DNA of 64,000 bases from Pseudomonas sp. DTU_2021_1001937_2_SI_NGA_ILE_001 (GTDB taxonomy: Bacteria > Pseudomonadota > Gammaproteobacteria > Pseudomonadales > Pseudomonadaceae). The DNA is taken from contig NZ_CP135971.1 of the NCBI RefSeq assembly GCF_032463525.1, positions 1,364,001 to 1,428,000 of the forward strand, in the 5' to 3' direction. The stretch's first letter is position 1. Every line of letters begins with the position of its first letter. The notes under the pieces are model-generated. The model was not told the DNA's origin. It saw nothing but the letters and a program-made list of their open reading frames with translations, and searched no databases. Positions 10,323-19,401 of the stretch are shown here, piece after piece. The position numbers and the translations under genes were made by a program.

Positions 10323-11348
10323 TCACTTCAGGCGTGCCAGACGTTCGGTCAGCAGGTCGAAAAAACCTTGGGCGTCACCGTTCTCGACCCAGAAAACGTT
10401 TTCCGGCTGCTTGAGGGTGCCATACCAGTCGGCGACGGTCTGCCCGAAACCCAGACCTTCACGACTGTCGATCGCCAGGTTGATGCTGCGGCCGGAAAAC
10501 AGCTCAGGCTTGAGCAGCCAGGCCATCACACTGGCGTCATGCACCGGCCCGCCCGGCAGCCCGTAGTGCTCCATGTCCAGCTTGACGTACTCATCGAGAA
10601 TATCCTTCACCAGCTTGCCGGCCTGATTGCCCAGGGCCGCCAGACGAGCGATGCGTTGCTCACTGGTGAGAATCTTGTACGTGACGTCCAGCGGGATATA
10701 GGTCAGCTTGACACCACTGGCCAACACCACCTGCGCAGCGTGCGGGTCGGCGAACAGGTTGAATTCGGCCACCGGGGTGATGTTGCCGCCATTGAAGTGC
10801 GCACCACCCATGACCACCACTTCCTTGATGCCACGGGTGATTTCCGGGGCCTGGGTCAATGCCAGGGCCAGGTTGGTCTGCGGCCCGAGCATGGCGATGG
10901 TGATGCTGTGCGGCTCAGCCTTGCTCAGCGTACGAATCAGGTAGTCGACCGCGTTACCCTCGGCCAGGCCCTTGGCCGGCTCGTGCACCGGCACACCCGG
11001 CAGACCTTCCTGGCCGTGCACGTTCTCGGCATAGATTGGCGGGCGCACCAGCGGCCGCGGTGCACCGGCATACACCGGCACCTCCTCACGCCCAGCCCAT
11101 TCGCGAGCCAGGCGAGCATTGCGTGAAGTCTTGTCGAGACGCACATTGCCAGCAACGGTGGTGATGGCCAGCACGTTGAGTTCTTCGGGTGACGCCAGCG
11201 CCAGCAGCAGCGCCACCACGTCGTCGGCGCCCGGGTCGGTATCAATGATCAGGTCGCGCCGTTCAGCGGCCTGCACGCTACCCGCGCCCAATAGACTCAT
11301 CACCAGCACTCCCCCGATCAGCTTGCCGAACCACGATTTCCCTGCCAT
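10323..11348 (-). CDS. exported inosine/uridine-preferring nucleoside hydrolase
   Basis: A 341-residue protein that splits the N-glycosidic bond of ribonucleosides to base plus ribose. Residues 1-27 are a Sec signal peptide (KLIGGVLVMSLLGAGSVQA), followed directly by the calcium-binding DTDPGADD motif; later NLFADPHAAQ and the HDASVMAWLL segment provide the remaining family ligands. It is the last gene of the rbs operon, 87 nt after rbsD. Export implies that hydrolysis occurs in the periplasm, with freed ribose passing to RbsB; that link is inference. Ribosome site AAGGGAG. Confidence 0.92.
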   Translation of the reverse strand: MAGKSWFGKLIGGVLVMSLLGAGSVQAAERRDLIIDTDPGADDVVALLLALASPEELNVLAITTVAGNVRLDKTSRNARLAREWAGREEVPVYAGAPRPLVRPPIYAENVHGQEGLPGVPVHEPAKGLAEGNAVDYLIRTLSKAEPHSITIAMLGPQTNLALALTQAPEITRGIKEVVVMGGAHFNGGNITPVAEFNLFADPHAAQVVLASGVKLTYIPLDVTYKILTSEQRIARLAALGNQAGKLVKDILDEYVKLDMEHYGLPGGPVHDASVMAWLLKPELFSGRSINLAIDSREGLGFGQTVADWYGTLKQPENVFWVENGDAQGFFDLLTERLARLK

Positions 11349-11435
11349 GTGAAACTCCCTTATCAGAACCAGACTTCATCCGAAGCGTGCCGACGCCAGG
11401 CACGATGCCCCACGCCAGCCCGCTTCATGCAACCG

Positions 11436-11840
11436 CTAGAAAACCACACCTGCCACCAGCGCCACATTGCTGTAAGGCTGGCATTCTCCCGTGCGCACGA
11501 TGGCCTTGGCCCGCGCGCTTAGTATTTTCAATTCCTCGTGACTGACCCAGGACTGGCTGCCCAGATGACCGTCACCCTGCAAGGTTTCCAGCGCATGCAA
11601 GGCCGGGGGCTTGAAATCGATCATCTCGCGAGCCAGCACGTGGCTTTCAACCTGCATTTCGCTCAGCACCACATCCAGCACAGCGACGAAGTCCGGCACC
11701 CCACGCGTCAGCGCCAGGTCGATCAGCTCGACACCCGGCGGTATCGGCATGCCGGCATCTACGATCATCAATACATCGCCATGCCCCAGAGAGGCGATCA
11801 CTCGCGACAGAGCGATGTTGAGCAAAGGGGTCTTCTTCAT
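11436..11840 (-). CDS. rbsD: D-ribose pyranase
   Basis: A 134-residue RbsD/FucU-family mutarotase that converts beta-pyranose ribose to the furanose form used by RbsK. The start [32 protein letters not shown] carries the conserved GHGD and DAGMP segments, and the end [15 protein letters not shown] is typical. Its ATG overlaps the rbsK stop by 4 nt, indicating translational coupling. Confidence 0.96.
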   Translation of the reverse strand: MKKTPLLNIALSRVIASLGHGDVLMIVDAGMPIPPGVELIDLALTRGVPDFVAVLDVVLSEMQVESHVLAREMIDFKPPALHALETLQGDGHLGSQSWVSHEELKILSARAKAIVRTGECQPYSNVALVAGVVF

Positions 11841-12757
11841 GGCGTCATCAACCTCTCGACGTCGGCAAGCATGGGAATCGAAGGCTGCGCGCCCTGGCGG
11901 GTCACCGACAGCGCCGCAGCCGCCTGAGCCAGACGCAGCGCTTCACCAGGCGCCTGGCCACGCGCCAGCGCCGCAGCGAAGCCGCCCACCAGGGTGTCGC
12001 CGGCGGCCGTGGTATCCACGGCCTGCACCGCATAGGCCGGCCGATGCTCGACACCGTCCGGCCCCATCCACAGCACGCCCTGACTGCCCAGGGTCACGAT
12101 GACGTTCTGCACGCCTGCCTCGCACAGTGCGCGGGCCGCAATCTGTGCCGTGCCGGGCGAGTCCACCGCCACCCCGGTCAGCGCCCGGGCTTCACTCTCG
12201 TTGGGAATCAGGTAGTCGACCAGCGCATACCAGTGCGCTGGCAAGGGCGCCTCGGCCGGGGCCGGGTTGAGGATCACCGTGCAGCCCAGTTCGCGCGCAC
12301 GTCGCAGGCTGTACTCGACGGTCGGCAACGGCACTTCAAGCTGACAGACGACCACCTGCGCGTCCAGCAGCAGCGCATCCAGCGCTTGCACCGAAGCCGG
12401 CGAAAGCTGGCCGTTGGCGCCCGCCACGATGACGATGGCGTTCTGACTATGGTCGTCGACCAGAATCGATGCGATGCCGCTATTGATGCCCTTGACTGTC
12501 TGCACACCACTGCAGTCGATGGCCTCGTCCAACAGGCCGGCGCGCAACTGCTCGCCATAGGCATCGTCGCCAACGCAACCGATCATCGCTACCGGACTGC
12601 CCAGGCGTGCCACCGCCACTGCCTGGTTGGCGCCCTTGCCACCAGGCACGGTCACGAAGGATTCACCCACCAGGGTTTCCCCAGGGCGCGGCAGACGCGG
12701 CGCGCGAATCACCAGGTCCATGTTCAGGCTGCCTATTACCACTACCTTTGCTTGCAT
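11837..12757 (-). CDS. rbsK: ribokinase
   Basis: A 306-residue PfkB-family sugar kinase that phosphorylates ribose to ribose-5-phosphate. The N-terminal [21 protein letters not shown], the substrate motif [15 protein letters not shown] (about 38-52) and the C-terminal catalytic/ATP motif [17 protein letters not shown] (Asp of GD near residue 254) are all present. It lies between rbsR (47-nt gap) and rbsD (4-nt overlap). Confidence 0.97.
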   Translation of the reverse strand: MQAKVVVIGSLNMDLVIRAPRLPRPGETLVGESFVTVPGGKGANQAVAVARLGSPVAMIGCVGDDAYGEQLRAGLLDEAIDCSGVQTVKGINSGIASILVDDHSQNAIVIVAGANGQLSPASVQALDALLLDAQVVVCQLEVPLPTVEYSLRRARELGCTVILNPAPAEAPLPAHWYALVDYLIPNESEARALTGVAVDSPGTAQIAARALCEAGVQNVIVTLGSQGVLWMGPDGVEHRPAYAVQAVDTTAAGDTLVGGFAAALARGQAPGEALRLAQAAAALSVTRQGAQPSIPMLADVERLMTP

Positions 12758-12804
12758 GATCTACGGCCTGAGCCTCTTGTCTAATGTTGGAAAACCCAGC
12801 GGCC

Positions 12805-13809
12805 TCAGCCCTTCGGCGGCGGGGCCGTGGATTCACGGACTACAACGCTGGGACCAACCAGCAGTTTCTCGACCGGTGTCGCGGGGTTGGCAATGCGGCG
12901 CAGCAAGCGCTCGGCCGCCGCTTCGCCAAGCTGCGTGACCGACTGGCCCACGGTGGTGAGCGCCGGGTAGACGAAGCGGCTGAGCTGGATGTCGTCGAAA
13001 CCGATCACCGACAGCTCACGCGGCACCTGGATACCCCGCTCGGCGGCAGCACGCAGGACACCGATGCCGATCATGTCGTTACCGCTGAACACCGCCGTCG
13101 GCCGCTCGCCTTCCAGCAAGGCCGTGGCCACCTGATAACCAGCCGGGCTGGTGAACTCGCAATGCAGCATCCATTCGGCCCGCGGGGCGATACCCGCTTC
13201 TTGCAAGGCCCGCTGGAAGCCGGCCAGACGCAGTTTCGAGACCAGGGTCCCTGAAGGCCCGGCGATGCAGGCGATGCGCTGGTGACCCAAGGCAAGCAAA
13301 TGGCGGGTCGCCAGCCAGGCGCCCTGCTCGTGGTCGATACGTACCAGGTCGGCTTCGACGCCATCCAGCTCGCGGTCGACGATCACCGTGGGCGTGCGCA
13401 CTCCGGCCAGCCCACCCGCGATTCCGGCATCGCCGTCCACGGACGAGACGATCATCCCGTCGACGCGCTTTTCCAGCAGCACCCGCAGGTAACCGCGCTG
13501 CTTCTGCGGGTCGTCATCGGAGTTGCAGAGGATCACGCAGAAGCCGTTGCGCTCGCAATGATCCTCGATACCCCGCGCCAGCTCGGCGAAATAAGGGTTC
13601 ATGCCATTGGGAATCAGCAGGCCGATGGTCGATGTGGCCTTGGCCTTGAGCGAGCGGGCCACGGCGCTGGGCACATAGTCGAGCTGGGCGATCGCCGCCT
13701 CGACCTTGCGCCGCACCGCGTCACTGACCGGCCGCGTGTTGTTCAGTACATGGGAAACCGTGGTGTACGAAATACCCGCAAGCGCGGCCACGTCCTTGAT
13801 GGTCGCCAT
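12805..13809 (-). CDS. rbsR: LacI-family ribose operon repressor
   Basis: A 334-residue regulator with an N-terminal LacI helix-turn-helix (TIKDVAALAGISYTTVSHVLNNTRPVS) and a periplasmic-binding-protein-like effector domain (ATSTIGLLIPNGMNPYFAEL...). It starts 1 nt after the rbsC stop and is therefore made from the operon it should control. The only LacI-type palindrome in the area is at 17362-17375 ahead of rbsB, the likely operator. Ribose is the expected inducer, by family. Confidence 0.94.
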   Translation of the reverse strand: MATIKDVAALAGISYTTVSHVLNNTRPVSDAVRRKVEAAIAQLDYVPSAVARSLKAKATSTIGLLIPNGMNPYFAELARGIEDHCERNGFCVILCNSDDDPQKQRGYLRVLLEKRVDGMIVSSVDGDAGIAGGLAGVRTPTVIVDRELDGVEADLVRIDHEQGAWLATRHLLALGHQRIACIAGPSGTLVSKLRLAGFQRALQEAGIAPRAEWMLHCEFTSPAGYQVATALLEGERPTAVFSGNDMIGIGVLRAAAERGIQVPRELSVIGFDDIQLSRFVYPALTTVGQSVTQLGEAAAERLLRRIANPATPVEKLLVGPSVVVRESTAPPPKG

Positions 13810-13810
13810 A

Positions 13811-14806
13811 TCAGCCCTGCTTGCGCGCGCGATGGCTGCGATAAGTGTCCAGCACCACGGCGATGACGATCACCGCACCCGTGATGATGCGCTTGGTCGG
13901 CTCGCTGGCGCCGATCTGCGCCAGGCCGGCCGCCAGGACCGAAATGATCAGCACGCCGAAGAAGGTACTGATGATCGAACCACGTCCGCCCATCAGGCTG
14001 GTGCCGCCAATCACCACGGCGGCGATCACCTGCAGCTCCAGGCCGGCACCGGCGTTCGGATCGGCCGCTTCCAGGCGGGAAATCTGGAACAGCGCGGCGA
14101 CCCCGGCAAGCAGGCCCATCAGTGCAAAGACCGCTACCTTGTACGGCTTGGGGTTGATCCCGGCCAGACGCACGGCCTCTTCGTTGGTACCAATGCCGAT
14201 CAGGTAGCGACCGAACACCGTGCGAGTCAGCACCGCCTGGGCGAAGAAGATCACCAACAGGGCGATCAGGAACGACGGCGCGATGCCAAAGGCGATAGGG
14301 TCGGACAGCCAGGCGAACGAGTCGCCAATGTAGGCGGTGCGCGAATTGGTCATCTGGTAGGCCAGGCCACGAGCCATTTCCAGCACGCCCAGCGAGACGA
14401 TGAACGAAGGAATGCGCCAGGCCACGGTGATGGTCCCGGTCACCGCGCCGGCCAGGGTGGCGCAGGCCATGCCCAGCAAGGCGGCCGGCACCACGCTCCA
14501 GCCCCAGCCGAGAATCGCCACGCTGACCGCCGAGGCGGCAAGCGCGAGCACCGAGCCGACCGACAGGTCGATCCCGCCGATGATCAGCACCAGGGTCATG
14601 CCCACGGCCAGGACCATCAGGTCGGGAATCTGGTTGGCCAGGGTGCTGAAGGTCTGGTAGGAGAGAAAGTGATCGCTGAGCAGGGAGAACAGCACGATCA
14701 TAGCCAGCAAGGCGCCGGCGAGCCCGAGGTAGGTACCCAGGCCGAAATACTGGCCACCGCGCCGGACGGGCTGCGGCAGGGCCTTGGAGTCAGTGGAAAC
14801 GTTCAT
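13811..14806 (-). CDS. rbsC: ribose ABC transporter permease
   Basis: A 331-residue inner-membrane permease of the sugar ABC family with 8-10 hydrophobic segments. The EAA-like/substrate-path signature IGGIDLSVGSVLALAA and GGTSLMGGRGSIISTFFGVLII are characteristic of RbsC. It overlaps the rbsA stop by 4 nt (ATGA), fitting a coupled rbsB-A-C transporter. Confidence 0.96.
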   Translation of the reverse strand: MNVSTDSKALPQPVRRGGQYFGLGTYLGLAGALLAMIVLFSLLSDHFLSYQTFSTLANQIPDLMVLAVGMTLVLIIGGIDLSVGSVLALAASAVSVAILGWGWSVVPAALLGMACATLAGAVTGTITVAWRIPSFIVSLGVLEMARGLAYQMTNSRTAYIGDSFAWLSDPIAFGIAPSFLIALLVIFFAQAVLTRTVFGRYLIGIGTNEEAVRLAGINPKPYKVAVFALMGLLAGVAALFQISRLEAADPNAGAGLELQVIAAVVIGGTSLMGGRGSIISTFFGVLIISVLAAGLAQIGASEPTKRIITGAVIVIAVVLDTYRSHRARKQG

Positions 14807-16353
14807 TGGGCATTCCCGGATGCGGCCTGGTCGGGCCGAACAGCCTGTTGTTGATAGCCGGCGAACGCAGCCGCCAGCAGTTGATCCTGGGTCCAGCTGT
14901 CACGCTCGAAGGTGTCGATCAGGCGACCGTCAGACAGCACTGCGATTCGGTCACAGAGCAGCATCAGCTCGCGCAGGTCGCTGGACACCACCACCAGCGC
15001 CCTGCCCTGACGGGCCAGTTCGCCGAACAGCGTATAGATGTCGAACTTGGCACCGATGTCGATGCCACGCGTCGGCTCATCGAAGAGCATCACCGGGCAG
15101 TTGCGCTCCAGCCAGCGGCCGATCACCACCTTCTGCTGGTTGCCACCGGACAGTTGACCGACTTCCTGGTCTGCATCGCTGCAGCGAATGCGCATCGCGT
15201 CTACCTGACGCTGCGCCAGCGCTCGTTCACGTTGCGGACTGATGACCTGCAAGCGAGCGATCTCGGGCATGTTGCCCAGGGCCACGTTGGCACTGATGCT
15301 CTGCGACAGCAGCAGGCCCTCGCCCTTGCGATCTTCGCTGATCAAGGCGATGCCATGCTGCACCGCGTCGCTGGGCGAGCGGATGTTCGCCCGCCGCAAC
15401 GGCTGGCCGACCTCCACATGGCCGCTGTCGGCACGATCGGCGCCGTAGATCAGGCGCAGCAGCTCGGTGCGTCCGGAACCTACCAGGCCGGAGATGCCCA
15501 GAATTTCTCCACTGCGCACCTGCAGCGAGACATCCTCGACCTTGCCACGCCGACCAAGGCCCTTCACCGCCAGCGCCACTTCACCAATCGACCGCACCCC
15601 CAGATCGAGATGTTCGCCCAGCTCACGACCGACCATCAGCGCCACCAGCTGCTGGCTGTTGTAGCGGCTCATTGGCTCGACGCAGACCAGACGCCCATCG
15701 CGCAGCACGGCAATACGCTGGGCCACGCGAGCCAGTTCCTCCAGACGGTGAGAGATGTAGATGATCGACACGCCCCGCGCCCGCAACCGGGAGATCTGCT
15801 CGAACAGCAGCTCCACCTCACGGGCGGTGAGCATGGCGGTGGGCTCATCGAGAATCAGCACCCGGCAATCCCCGATCAGGTTGCGGGCGATCTCCACCAT
15901 CTGCTGGTGACCGATGCCCAACTCACCGACCAGGGCATCCGGGTCGATATTGTCGAGGCCGACCCGCGCCATGGCTTCGACCGCCTGGGCGCGCAGCCGC
16001 TTGCGGTCGATCCAGCCGGCCCGCCGTGGCAGATTGTCGAGAAACAGGTTCTCGGCCACGGTCAGGGTCGGCAGCAGGTTCAGCTCCTGCATGACCATAC
16101 GCACGCCGAGTTTCTCGGCGTCGGTGCGACTGGTCGGCGCATAGGCCTGCCCCATGTAGGTCATCTGCCCGGCGGAAGGCACCACCAGACCACCGATGAT
16201 CTTCGACAGCGTGCTCTTGCCCGCGCCATTCTCACCAGTCAGGGCCAGGACCTCGCCACGCAGCAGGCTCAGCTCGACATCCGCCAGCACCGGCTGGGCG
16301 TAGGTCTTGCCGACACCATGCACGGACAGCACGGTTTCAGGGGATGCCGACAT
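14803..16353 (-). CDS. rbsA: ribose ABC transporter ATPase (two fused nucleotide-binding domains)
   Basis: A 516-residue double ATPase energising RbsC. The first domain has Walker A GENGAGKST, signature LGIGHQQMVEIAR and Walker B VLILDEPTAML; the second has a degenerate Walker A GLVGSGRTELLR, signature LSGGNQQKVVIGRW and FDEPTRGID. I chose ATG 16353 with GGAG 6 nt upstream; a GTG at 16371 that overlaps the rbsB stop is less likely. It is followed by rbsC with a 4-nt overlap. Confidence 0.95.
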   Translation of the reverse strand: MSASPETVLSVHGVGKTYAQPVLADVELSLLRGEVLALTGENGAGKSTLSKIIGGLVVPSAGQMTYMGQAYAPTSRTDAEKLGVRMVMQELNLLPTLTVAENLFLDNLPRRAGWIDRKRLRAQAVEAMARVGLDNIDPDALVGELGIGHQQMVEIARNLIGDCRVLILDEPTAMLTAREVELLFEQISRLRARGVSIIYISHRLEELARVAQRIAVLRDGRLVCVEPMSRYNSQQLVALMVGRELGEHLDLGVRSIGEVALAVKGLGRRGKVEDVSLQVRSGEILGISGLVGSGRTELLRLIYGADRADSGHVEVGQPLRRANIRSPSDAVQHGIALISEDRKGEGLLLSQSISANVALGNMPEIARLQVISPQRERALAQRQVDAMRIRCSDADQEVGQLSGGNQQKVVIGRWLERNCPVMLFDEPTRGIDIGAKFDIYTLFGELARQGRALVVVSSDLRELMLLCDRIAVLSDGRLIDTFERDSWTQDQLLAAAFAGYQQQAVRPDQAASGNAQ

Positions 16354-16367
16354 GCGATGCTCCGGAT

Positions 16368-17327
16368 TCACTTGGGCTGGGTAACCAGTTCGACCGGGGT
16401 CTGGATGACACCGTCGACAGCACCCAGCGGCTCACCCTTGAGCGACTTGAGGGCCGCTTCGATGCCGAACACCGCCTGCTTGGCGGCAAACTGGTCAGCA
16501 GTGGCCAGGACACGACCGTCCTTGAGCATCGGCTTGATCGCGTTGATGTTGTCGTAGCCGACGATCTTCACCTTGCCGGCCTTGCCAGCGGCGCGTACGG
16601 CGGACACCGCACCCAGGGCCATGCTGTCGTTGCCGGCCAGCAATGCCTTGAGGTTGGGGTACTCGTTCAGCATGGCCGAAGCCACCGCGTTGCCCTTGTC
16701 GATTTCCCAGTTGCCAGACTGCACGGAAACGATCTTCATTCCCGCGGCCTGCATGGCATCCTGGAAGCCAGCGGTGCGCTGCTGGGCATTGGTAGTCGTG
16801 GAAACGCCTTCGATGATGCCGACCTCGTCACCCTTCTGCAGCTGCGCGGCCAGGTATTCACCGACCAGACGCGCACCCTTGCGGTTGTCAGGCCCTACGA
16901 AGGGCACGTCGAGGTTCTTGCTCTTGAGGACCGCAGGGTCGAGCTGGTTGTCGATGTTGATGACCTTGATGCCAGCATCGGTGGCTTTCTTGATCACCGG
17001 CACCAGGGCCTTGGAGTCGGCGGGCGCGATGACCAGCGCATCGACGCGAGAAACGATCATCTGCTCGACGATACGGATCTGGCTGGCGGTGTCGGACTCG
17101 TCCTTGATGCCGTTGGAAATCAGGTCAAAATCGGCGGCGTGTTCTTTCTGGTAGGCTTTGGCGCCGTCTTCCATGGTCAGGAAGAACTCATTGGCCAGGG
17201 ATTTCATGACCAGTGCGACCTTGGGTTTGTCGGCAGCCTGGGCAGGCAGGGAGGACAGCGAAGCGAGGGTGGTGGCAGAGGCGAACAGCGCGACAGCCAG
17301 CAGGCGTCCAGCGAAGGGCAGCTTCAT
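16368..17327 (-). CDS. rbsB: ribose ABC transporter periplasmic binding protein
   Basis: A 319-residue periplasmic sugar-binding protein. After a Sec signal peptide (to about residue 32, SLPAQA) come KPKVALVMKSLANEFFLTMEDGAK, PADSKALVP, GPDNRKGARLVGEY and GNDSMALGA, typical of RbsB. ATG 17327 has GGAG 8 nt upstream; a GTG two codons before it is unlikely. First gene of the operon, directly behind the promoter/operator. Confidence 0.95.
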   Translation of the reverse strand: MKLPFAGRLLAVALFASATTLASLSSLPAQAADKPKVALVMKSLANEFFLTMEDGAKAYQKEHAADFDLISNGIKDESDTASQIRIVEQMIVSRVDALVIAPADSKALVPVIKKATDAGIKVINIDNQLDPAVLKSKNLDVPFVGPDNRKGARLVGEYLAAQLQKGDEVGIIEGVSTTTNAQQRTAGFQDAMQAAGMKIVSVQSGNWEIDKGNAVASAMLNEYPNLKALLAGNDSMALGAVSAVRAAGKAGKVKIVGYDNINAIKPMLKDGRVLATADQFAAKQAVFGIEAALKSLKGEPLGAVDGVIQTPVELVTQPK

Positions 17328-17351
17328 GAACACATCTCCGATGTTGTGATT

Positions 17352-17375
17352 ATTCTACGGGCGCAAACGTTTGCG
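17352..17375 (-). promoter_or_regulatory. rbs promoter with RbsR-like operator
   Basis: A perfect 14-bp palindrome CGCAAACGTTTGCG (17362-17375) has the CG-centred form of LacI-family operators. On the minus strand a TAGAAT -10 (17352-17357) follows it by 4 nt, so the operator fills the spacer between -10 and a weak -35; bound RbsR would block RNA polymerase. It lies 35 nt from the rbsB start. Confidence 0.85.
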
Positions 17376-17418
17376 ATCGGCTCACTATCGGAAAGGTTTC
17401 AAATTTTGTCAACTACTC

Positions 17419-17820
17419 TCAGGCGGTGGCGCGCACGCCTGGCAGGGTCATCCTGCTCAACGTGCTGACCAACAGACCGGAAACCAGCTGGATATCACTG
17501 TTGGTCACCATGATCTGGCGTTGCAGGCTGAGGATCCGCGGGAGACGTACGATATCCGGCTGCGGCGAGCTGAGTGCAGCTTTCAGCTCCTGACGCAGAC
17601 GCCGCAGTTGCTCATGCAGATCGGCGAGGCGGTCGACCAGCGTGTCGACGGCTTTGCCCAGGCCGGAACCCTTCTTGCCACCCGAAGCCGATGTCTGCTG
17701 CACGGGCGTCAGCAAGGGTGATTCACGCTCCTGCTCGCCGGAAACAGCGGAGGCCCCGCCGCTCGATGCAACGGTCCCGACATTGACTACAGGCGCTGGC
17801 AGTCCGATTGACAGCGACAT
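17419..17820 (-). CDS. hypothetical protein with a coiled-coil segment
   Basis: A 133-residue protein starting MSLSIGLPAPVVNVGTVASSGG; an AGGAG site precedes ATG 17820. The N-terminal ~50 residues are Ser/Gly/Ala-rich and low in complexity. Residues about 55-90 (KAVDTLVDRLADLHEQLRRLRQELKAAL) have Leu heptads and should form a coiled coil; the C-terminal LQRQIMVTNSDIQLVSGLLVSTLSRM forms a further helix. No signal peptide or metal motif. It could be a small structural or secretion-linked protein; I cannot name it. Confidence 0.72.
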   Translation of the reverse strand: MSLSIGLPAPVVNVGTVASSGGASAVSGEQERESPLLTPVQQTSASGGKKGSGLGKAVDTLVDRLADLHEQLRRLRQELKAALSSPQPDIVRLPRILSLQRQIMVTNSDIQLVSGLLVSTLSRMTLPGVRATA

Positions 17821-17905
17821 GTTCACTCTCCTGTACGACTCGAATCTGTGGAGAGGTCATCGGCCGCCCAGCGCCTTTCTTCAGTACCGCCTGGCGCTCA
17901 GGCGA

Positions 17906-18130
17906 TCAATCGGCAGGCCTGACGGTCGCCACGTCGGCAGCAGGCAGCCGCACACGCTTGCCTGAAATGTCCGTGAACTCATAGAAACCGTCCGCCGTAC
18001 GGGTTTTCGGCGTGTCTTTGCTGATGTACTGGGTACCATCCTGCAACGTCACCACCGAAGGCGTAGAACAGCCAGCCAGCATGAGGGCTGGAAGGACGAG
18101 CGTCAGCAAGGTGCGGGTACGGATATTCAT
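17906..18130 (-). CDS. YgdI/YgdR-family small lipoprotein (first of two paralogues)
   Basis: A 74-residue lipoprotein: signal peptide with lipobox LMLAGC, then an SH3-like domain of the YgdI/YgdR type (PSVVTLQDGTQYISKDTPKTRTADGFYEFTDISGKRVRLPAADVATV). ATG 18130 has AGGAG 7 nt upstream. A paralogue with the same plan lies at 30588-30812. The family is anchored in the cell envelope and has no settled function. Confidence 0.9.
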   Translation of the reverse strand: MNIRTRTLLTLVLPALMLAGCSTPSVVTLQDGTQYISKDTPKTRTADGFYEFTDISGKRVRLPAADVATVRPAD

Positions 18131-18224
18131 GAGCACTCCTGGAACATTGACGGATCACAGGAACCTTTGAAGCCAAAAGCCTGATGAGGTTCAACAGGCT
18201 CCCGCCACCGAGCCAGGATCAGGA

Positions 18225-18265
18225 TTGCCAAAGCCAGACCATTCAAATACTGTATGCACATACAG
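18225..18265 (+). promoter_or_regulatory. SOS promoter: LexA-type box overlapping the -10 of the DUF1654 gene
   Basis: TTGCCA (18225-18230), 17-nt spacer, TACTGT (18248-18253). The -10 overlaps CTGTATGCACATACAG (18250-18265), a CTG-N10-CAG LexA-type box with 6-bp arms (CTGTAT/ATACAG). It ends 19 nt before the GTG start. The same arrangement recurs at 19986-20026. Confidence 0.85.
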
Positions 18266-18284
18266 CAAACCAGGAAGCACTCAC

Positions 18285-18536
18285 GTGGCACAACAGAACG
18301 CAGCGACCGCCGCCCTGCCCGGCTCGTATGAACGTCTCGGCATGCGCATCCAGAAGATCATCAATTCTCCGGCTGCGCAGAAAGCACGCACCGCCCTGCT
18401 GCTGCGCCAGGCGGGCGATCTGGACGAAGACTGGGGGCGCTTGCTGGAAGAAATCGCCGAAAATGACAACGTGACCCTGGCCTGGCGAGATGATGGTGGC
18501 GTACAGCTGTTCTGGACGCTGCCAGCGGAAGACTGA
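18285..18536 (+). CDS. DUF1654 protein, predicted SOS-regulated
   Basis: An 83-residue cytoplasmic protein from GTG 18285 (AGGA ribosome site). YERLGMRIQKIINSPAAQKA..LLRQAGDLDEDWGRLLEEIAENDNVTLAWRDDGGVQLFW matches the DUF1654 pattern, a small family common in Pseudomonas. Its role is not established. The LexA-type box directly over its promoter predicts induction by DNA damage. An upstream in-frame ATG (18225) would start inside the promoter and is rejected. Confidence 0.88.
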   Translation: MAQQNAATAALPGSYERLGMRIQKIINSPAAQKARTALLLRQAGDLDEDWGRLLEEIAENDNVTLAWRDDGGVQLFWTLPAED

Positions 18537-18609
18537 TCTGCCCCGCAGGCTTGCTGGGCCATAACGTCGCAAGACGCAAGGCCCAGGCTATTGGGCTGAA
18601 TCCCGACGG

Positions 18610-19401
18610 TCAGACAGCGGGATAGTCGCCAGTGCCATCCGGCCAGGGCGTCAGCAGCTCGTAGCCGGTCTCGGTCACCGCCACCATGTGCTCCCACTGC
18701 GCCGAGAGCGAAAGGTCACGGGTCAGCACGGTCCAGCCATCATCGAGAGTGCGGGTACCGGGTTTGCCAGCATTGATCATTGGCTCGATGGTGAACACCA
18801 TGCCCGGCTTGAGCCGCAATCCCTTGCCTGGCGAGCCGTAGTGCAGCACTTGGGGCTCTTCATGATAGACCCGACCAATACCATGACCACAGTACTCACG
18901 CACCACGCTGAAGCCTTCCCGGTGCGCCACCGTCTGGATTGCATGACCGATATCCCCCAGGGTCGCGCCCGGGCGCACGGCACGAATACCGGCACAGGTC
19001 GCCTCGTAGGTGGTGTCTACCAAACGCTTGGCCAGAGGACTGACCTCCCCCACCAGGTACATGCGGCTGGTATCGCCGTACCAGCCATCCTTGATGACCG
19101 CTACGTCGATATTGACGATATCGCCATCCTTGAGTATGTCGGTCGCCGAGGGAATGCCATGACACACCACGGCGTTGGGCGAAATGCAGGTGGTCTTGGT
19201 GAAGCCGTGATAACCGACGTTGGCTGGGATGACTTTCAGTTCATTGACGATGTAGCGATTGCAGATGTCGTCCAGCGCCTGCGTGCTGACGCCTGCCTTG
19301 ACGTGTGGCGCGATCATCGCCAGCACATCGGCCGCCAGACGACCGGAGATGCGCAGCGCAGCCAGATCCTGCTCGGTCTTGATGGAAATACCACGGCTCA
19401 T
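18610..19401 (-). CDS. map: type I methionine aminopeptidase
   Basis: A 263-residue pita-bread metallopeptidase that removes N-terminal Met. The five metal ligands are in place: D in NIDVAV, D in GDTSRMY, H in CGHGIGRV, E in FTIEPM and E in QWEHMV, so it should be active. Its ATG overlaps the stop of the ParD-like gene by 4 nt (ATGA). The housekeeping map of Pseudomonas lies beside rpsB; this copy, paired with a ParD-like gene, is probably a second paralogue (inference). It runs towards the SOS-promoted DUF1654 gene. Confidence 0.93.
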   Translation of the reverse strand: MSRGISIKTEQDLAALRISGRLAADVLAMIAPHVKAGVSTQALDDICNRYIVNELKVIPANVGYHGFTKTTCISPNAVVCHGIPSATDILKDGDIVNIDVAVIKDGWYGDTSRMYLVGEVSPLAKRLVDTTYEATCAGIRAVRPGATLGDIGHAIQTVAHREGFSVVREYCGHGIGRVYHEEPQVLHYGSPGKGLRLKPGMVFTIEPMINAGKPGTRTLDDGWTVLTRDLSLSAQWEHMVAVTETGYELLTPWPDGTGDYPAV

